Part shown: one piece after another, positions 33,303 to 38,414 of the stretch
Layout of the letters: every line of letters starts with the position of its first letter
Numbering within the stretch: the stretch's first letter is position 1
Assembly: GCA_015680685.1 (NCBI GenBank)
Contig: MNCI01008932.1
Coordinates: forward strand, 3,280-41,693
Reading direction: 5' to 3'
From: Gnetum montanum
Lineage: Eukaryota; Streptophyta; Gnetopsida; Gnetales; Gnetaceae
DNA length: 38,414 nt
Program-made: the position numbers and the translations under genes
Notes under the pieces: model-generated
Seen by the model: only the letters and a program-made list of their open reading frames with translations
What the model was told of the DNA's origin: nothing
Databases searched by the model: none

Positions 33303-35704
33303 TTAGGAAGGGGAGTTGGGCTTAGTTTGCTTGGCTTTCTTGGGGGTAGGGGCCCCAGTGTTCAGTTGTTGTTTGCTGGTTGTGGCCTTTGCTTCATCCA
33401 TAGGAGTTCTGAGGTGCTCATTTGTGCTCTTGCGATGCCATTTGGTGGGCCTACCTGAGTTGCTAATAGGGTCAACCCTTGAAGGATGAGGGATCAAGAT
33501 GTTTCCCACTATTGGACTTTGCGTAGGATAGGGGCCATTGCGTTGTTGCACCCTTATGATAAAGGGTGGCTTAGGAGTTGTTGTAGGGGTTGTTGTATGA
33601 CTAACTTGTTGTGACACCTTGATGAAGAAAGGTTGCCTAGCGGTTGTTGTTGCTGTGTCATGCCAATTTAATGTCTTAGTGGACGATTTCTATAGAACCT
33701 TGACCACAAAGGGTGTTGTGGGTGCCTGAGGTGGTACATTAAAAACAAAGGGATCCCTCTTGCTTGTGGAGGCAGAGGAGACACTTGCCTTGTTAGGAGA
33801 CACACGGATCACAAAAGGTTGTTGCATAGGTTTGGACTTGCAACCTATGCTAATTGAGTTTATGACATAGGAGGCATCATCTATGTTAGATTGACTTGCT
33901 GTGTCAATCATGAGTTGGCATTGTTCTATCATTCTCTATAGGTCATCCTACAAGGCATGATAGTTTTCTGTACTGTGACCAAAGAACTAGTGGTAATGAC
34001 AGTATTGGTCCAATTTAAAATGTTTGGGACCGATGGCTCATTTGGTACTGCTAATGTGGGGTTCCTTAGTAGTTCATTGTACCTATCATGTTTTTTGCAA
34101 GTAATCACATATATGTATTTGTATTGGATTTTACAGCTTTTAAGAGTTGCTCCAATAGTTTAGAGGTTTGCATCAGTAGTGGTGTATACTTTGAGCAGTC
34201 CTTGTGGTGAAAGTTGGGCCTTGGGGTGGCCCCTACCAATGTACGTGAGTTAGTGCTAAAATTGGTGATTTTGTTAACTGGGGCTTTAGGTTGCTTAGCT
34301 GTTGGGCCCAGTTGGTTTCTTTTGTACTTGCAGCCACCATTGCCACTGTTGTTTTTTGCATGAGAGCATGTTGGTTTCTGTAGTCCACATAAGCTGGGTC
34401 ATTGCTTAATTGCATTGTCTCCTATATTATTAATTTGGAAGAATGCTTGACTCAAAGTAAGAGCACTCAAATAATAAAGTTTTAACTTAACGAAGTCATT
34501 CATGGTAGCCTTAAGAATGGTAAGCAGGTATGTCTCAAGTACTAGCTCGTGAAGTTCATTCAGGGTTGCACTCCAGCTTTGGATAAATTTCTATACTAGC
34601 TCTAATAGTGCTTGTTTAGTCTGAATCAAGCTATCCAGTGTGGCTTTAGGCTTCAAATTATATTTAAAATGGATGGCAAACTAATACAACAAATCCTTCA
34701 AAGAGGATATGGAGTTATGGGATAAATCTTGGTACCAATCTAAGGCTCTTCCCACCAAGGACATAGCAAATACATGTAGAATTACATGAGGCTAGGCTTG
34801 AAGCAATATACACTCTAGTCAAAATATTACCAGATGGGCATTTGGATCTCCCTCTCCATTGTACTTGTTTAGTTAAGGTAATGAGATTCCCTTTGGCAAG
34901 GTTAATGGTGGAATTGAAGGGTGGGTTGGGTCATGTTGATAGAAGTCCAACACCTTGACTTCCTTAGTATTTGTAGATTTAAGGTGCTTTAACTCCTTAG
35001 TTAACAAGTGCATTATTTTCTTTGTGTCTTCCCACTCTTGGATGGTAGGCAGACTGGCGGGTTGAGTGGATTATGATTGATAGTAATTCGATTATTACAT
35101 TGTTTGTGGAAAGGGAGACTATTGGATTGGTGGTTGTTGTGGTGGAGCAACATTCATAGATGGGATTGCAAGGTGTGGTACGTTGTAGTGAGTTGGTGGA
35201 TTTTGATGAATAGTTGGTGAAACCCACTGCCCAGCCATAGGTTGTGAGGTCACACCCTGAGCATGTTGGGCTAAAGTAATCAATGGTGCTCCATGGGTAT
35301 GCACTTTGTGGTATGTAATGGGTGGACGTGGAAGCTGGCATGACAGATGGCATCCCAATTACTTGAGGTTGGAAGATTGATCTTACATTGGTTTGAGGAG
35401 GCGATTGTCAGGATTGTACTTGCAGAGATATGATGGAGATTGATGCATCAGATTGAATGTTGGGCATGGGGAAGGTTGGAATGGCAGTAAGTACTTCTCA
35501 TAGAAAAATTGATGCTCGGGTGTTTACAGATAAAGGGGGAAGTATGGTTTCTTCCTGGAAAGGTTGGAATGGTGGGTTTGTATGGGCATGAGAACTGATG
35601 GTGTCGTACGAATCCCCATGTTCAAATTGGGCCGCAAAGTCATCTTCTTCATCTCCACTCTGATGGTCTATTGGAGGTGGTTGTAAGGCTTCACTCCTTG
35701 CCAT
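33303..35704 (-). pseudogene. gag: Retrotransposon gag remnant, minus-strand element
   Basis: The probable start is ATG at 35704 (MARSEALQPPPIDHQSGDEE). Pro/Gln-rich sequence follows (35358-35000), then the capsid domain at about 34440-34930 with LTLPKGISLP, NKYNGEGDPNAHLV and ALDWYQDLSH. A zinc-knuckle region near 33990-34020 reads YCHYH...GHSTEN with Tyr for the last Cys. The C-terminal part (33303-33932) repeats short PPF.IRV/PPFVVKV-type blocks, as in the plus copy. Many stops and frameshifts. A unit resembling the 3' tandem repeat is embedded at 33658-33692. Confidence 0.87.
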
Positions 35705-36330
35705 GAGAAGCTAAGATATGAGTCGATGATGATGTTCAGAAAGGGGGATTATATCAAATGCCAACGGAGTGAACTCATAACCTCCTTTGTAGATAAGCTC
35801 AGAGTTTCTCTTTGCTTCTTTTTCTACGTGATCAATCGGCAAGTTGGCTTGAATTTTCACATAGATGAAGTTATACTATTCTGGTGTGAGAATTGTAAGT
35901 AGGGTCTTTGTCCAGGGTTTATTTGTTCAATAACAATTATGGGTTCCATAGTAGTTATAGGGTTTGACGTTTCAGCCCCAAAGTTAGATATTAGAAGTGT
36001 CATGGTGTTGACCTGGGAAGATTCCATAGTGGGCATGAATAAACTAGGCTGGATGAGCTGAGTGTGCATAAGCTAGGTGGTCAAGCTAGCGTGAGCAAGC
36101 TGAAAACGTGAGTTAGCTAATAGCATGAGCTAGCTAACAGCATTAGTAACTGACAGCATGAGCAAGCTGACAGTGTGAGTAAGTGGGCTTAACATGGGTA
36201 AGTCAAGCTGAGCGTGTGTAAGGTATCTTGACAAGCTAGGCTTTGGTTTTAGTTCCTGATTTGTGTGGTGCTTGAATAGGTAGCATGATCAACATTTTGA
36301 TAGATGGTAAACAAGTTGGTCTTCCTTTTA
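35705..36330 (-). other. Leader region of the minus-strand element with a gcatgag repeat
   Basis: Between the 5' LTR and gag. A plus-strand block at 36065-36215 repeats gagctagctaacagc, agcatgagcaagctgacag and similar words. The frame at 35857-36069 is Thr/Ile-rich with no recognised domain. Part of the packaging or leader signals may lie here, but nothing specific can be identified. Confidence 0.6.
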
Positions 36331-36342
36331 GTTCCAATTTAC
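36322..36342 (-). other. Candidate primer binding site
   Basis: The bases next to the 5' LTR on the minus strand read gtaaattggaactaaaagg. TGG five or six bases inside the LTR boundary is where a tRNA 3'-CCA could pair. I cannot assign a tRNA, and the offset is larger than usual, so this is weak. Confidence 0.3.
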
Positions 36343-37989
36343 TGTACTAAACAAAATCTTCAGTGTAAGGTTGGAAAGGAAAAAAAACACCGAAAGGTCA
36401 CTGGATAGGTATAGTTGATCCTACCTTCATGTGATGGCAAGATGAAAAGGAAAATAAAGGTAGATTTCTTTGGATCATCTACGTGAAAATCAACCAAGGG
36501 CTTCCCCAAACATAAGCTATAGCTTGCACTGGGGTTATCATAATTCATGCAAAAAATGTAAAACACACAAAATGCAAAGAGAGCGTATATAGAACTATAT
36601 TGTAAACAAGACATAAATTGAATTTAAACAGAGTAAACAATATAATGGAAGGCAAAAATGAATTGTATTGTATTACTTAGAATGAATGTGCACTAGTCAA
36701 AGTCTAGCTATGCATGTAGATGGCAAGTCAAGTGCTAAGCCCTAGGGTGATATGCTTGTAGGTGCTTGAATACTAGGAGTCAGGTGCACTCGAGCATCTA
36801 AAAGTTTGCTAGTCAGTGTTTCCTAAGCCGTCAACCTTCAAAATTGGCAACCTCATTTATGTGAATGGATGGGGTATTTATAAGGTTTGGCTAGGCTTGA
36901 GTATGGAATTAATGGCTGGATCAATGGCTAAGAAATGAGAGAAAAATGAATCATATGAAAGGTGTTAGATGGACAAATATGTGTCAATTGGACGTGCATA
37001 GGCAGGCTATGTTCTTGACTAGATGCACTATATCTTACAATGTGTATTGGCTTACGCAAGCTAGCTTATGCCTACGGAAGCATATACAATTTGGAGCGTA
37101 AGAGCTTGAAAAGCTCACAGATGATGAAAATTTACAATGAAAATGATAATGTACAACAAGAGAGATTGACTCTGGCTCGCTTGAAACTTCGCGGTCCTTG
37201 AATTGACTAATATAGGATGTCGATTTGAGTGGTTTTGTGGCTGTTTGAGGCATCTCTGTCTCACTAGAGCTTCCAACGTGAGTTGATTTTGTCTTGGCAT
37301 GTCCTCAAGGTGTGTTTGGCATGCTTTTAACCAAGTGAGATCAGTAATCACGCTCGACTCATGCTACCAGTGTGACCTCAGCATGACCTAAGCATGAGTG
37401 AGCTAAAAATGATATATTTACACCAATTTTTTGATCTTTGAAGCCTGTTTCTTGAGTACAGAAATTTCTTGACTATGGTTGACCTTGAGAGTGATCTGCA
37501 AGTGAAAAATTAAACTTTGATATGTCTTGATTCAAACCATTTCTGGTAGCTCATGCTTGACTCATGCTGCCAGCCTGAGCTTAGCGTGACCACAGTGTGA
37601 GCTACAAAAACTTGTGATTTTGGACCTAAAATCTAGGATTCTGGAGGTTGGGACTTGAAGTTGTCAAAAATGAACCCTGAGGATGACTTGCACCTTTGAA
37701 ATCAAGCCATTTCAACTTGGTTTTGAGGCTCTCAGAGTTGGTCACACTAGACTCACGCTACGGGCATGACCTCAGCATGAGTTCTAGGACAAGCCAGTGT
37801 GATTTCCCAAGGAAAGCCAATGTGAGTTCCAGGACAAGCCAGCATGAGTTCCAAGGCAAGCTAGCATGAGTTCCTAGGACAAGCTAGTGTGAGTTTCCAA
37901 GGCTTAGTCAAATTTTTTCCTCCCAAAAGCTCAAAAGGTGCTGAGTTGTTCTCATTTCAAAGTGTTAGGCCAAAATTAGTGGTGTTTCA
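36343..37989 (-). repeat. 5' LTR of the minus-strand element
   Basis: 1647 bp, aligned end to end with 28213-29858. It starts TGAAACACCACTAATTTTGG on the minus strand and ends TTTAGTACA. It carries the better preserved TATA box at 36875-36883. The U3 repeat of the 29-bp unit (37770-37905) has more copies than in the 3' LTR. It is flanked on its outer side by gactt and arm B. Confidence 0.92.
36875..36883 (-). promoter_or_regulatory. Probable LTR TATA box, 5' LTR of the minus-strand element
   Basis: ttataaata on the minus strand, after aagcctagccaaacc. It corresponds to the TATA at 8560 in the plus-strand LTR, which supports a conserved promoter at this place. Confidence 0.62.
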
Positions 37990-38414
37990 GACTTGACTTT
38001 GGACATAATTTTAACAATTTTTCCTGCTTATTGGGAGGACCTAAAGAGTTCAAATTTGATAATTTCTTCTTACCTTCTCACATGTAGTGATGCTTTTTCT
38101 TTATGTACATATTCTTTGATTGATGGAATTTAATGGATGATATGGTTGCTAACCTAGTAAATTTTGAAAACAAGAACTTCTACACCTTTGGTAGCCTAGA
38201 CCCTAGGAAGATTTTTTGCAAGATCATGCTGTGATGATCCTAGCTAATGTCGAAGAAAACAGCAACGAGCTCTCTACCGATGCACATGTCTTTCCATAAT
38301 CACAAATAACTAATTATTTATAAATCTTCCCTAGCTAAAGAGTCAACCAATGGAGCCAATGATTATATTTATCTTGGTTATTCATAATCTTGATTATATA
38401 TAATGATATATTTA
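37990..38414 (-). repeat. Large inverted repeat, arm B, outer part
   Basis: Continues arm B after the LTR element; it is the reverse complement of 22740-23160. It begins gacttgactttgg, matching aagtcaagccgac in arm A across the insertion point. It runs off the window in AT-rich sequence, so the outer end of the repeat is not seen. Confidence 0.88.

Larger units (their letters stand above)
28213..37989 (-). mobile_element. Tat-type LTR retrotransposon, complete ends, pol mostly deleted
   Basis: Both LTRs are present (3' LTR 28213-29858, 5' LTR 36343-37989), starting TGAAACACC and ending GTACA on the minus strand. In element order: leader, gag, protease, a repeat block, 0.6 kb of unrelated filler, the last codons of pol, 3' tandem repeats, non-coding 3' region and polypurine tract. 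RT, both RNase H domains and most of integrase are gone, so any movement would have depended on enzymes from relatives. Flanks gacct (28208-28212) and gactt (37990-37994) are a 5-bp target duplication with one mismatch. Arm A preserves the empty site. The family is the same as the plus-strand element at 1-9201. Confidence 0.92.

Overview
This is eukaryotic, almost certainly plant nuclear, intergenic DNA: nested, decayed repeats with no intact host gene. It combines Ty3/gypsy LTR retrotransposons of the plant Tat type with broken plastid DNA (a nuclear plastid insertion, NUPT). The plastid DNA contains chlL, a light-independent protochlorophyllide reductase gene that flowering plants have lost. 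It also has the plastid rRNA cluster and ycf1. A large-genome gymnosperm is the best fit; the species cannot be fixed from sequence alone.

Layout. 1-9201: plus-strand Tat-type retrotransposon missing its 5' end at the window edge (gag, protease, RT/RNase H, second RNase H, integrase, tandem repeats, polypurine tract, 3' LTR). Its LTR abuts plastid DNA in the rrn4.5-rrn5 spacer. 9202-14470: plastid rrn4.5, rrn23, trnA-UGC and trnI-GAU on the minus strand. About 14490-16916: the 3' half of rrn23, then rrn4.5, rrn5, trnR-ACG and trnN-GUU on the plus strand. 17133-18655: two decayed copies of chlL in tandem. 19277-20512 and about 25090-26760: two pieces of ycf1, separated by 4.6 kb holding a 452-bp foldback element (20513-20964), a PIF1-like helicase fragment (minus, about 21225-21745), AT-rich tandem repeats and one arm of a large inverted repeat.

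The inverted repeat has arm A at 22740-25062 and arm B at 26825-28212, continuing at 37990-38414 and beyond the window. Arm B is split by a complete but deleted minus-strand retrotransposon of the same family (28213-37989). It has two LTRs of about 1.65 kb, gag, protease and only the last codons of pol. Arm A preserves the empty insertion site, so the order of events can be read: plastid DNA arrived, the repeat arms came to flank ycf1, then the LTR element landed in arm B.

No coding gene looks functional; every recognisable reading frame carries stops, frameshifts or deletions. No new biological system is evident. The most informative signals are the insertion history with its empty site, the contrast in C-to-T decay between the two chlL copies, and the deletion structure of the minus-strand retrotransposon. 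Boundaries of diverged features are by-eye estimates.
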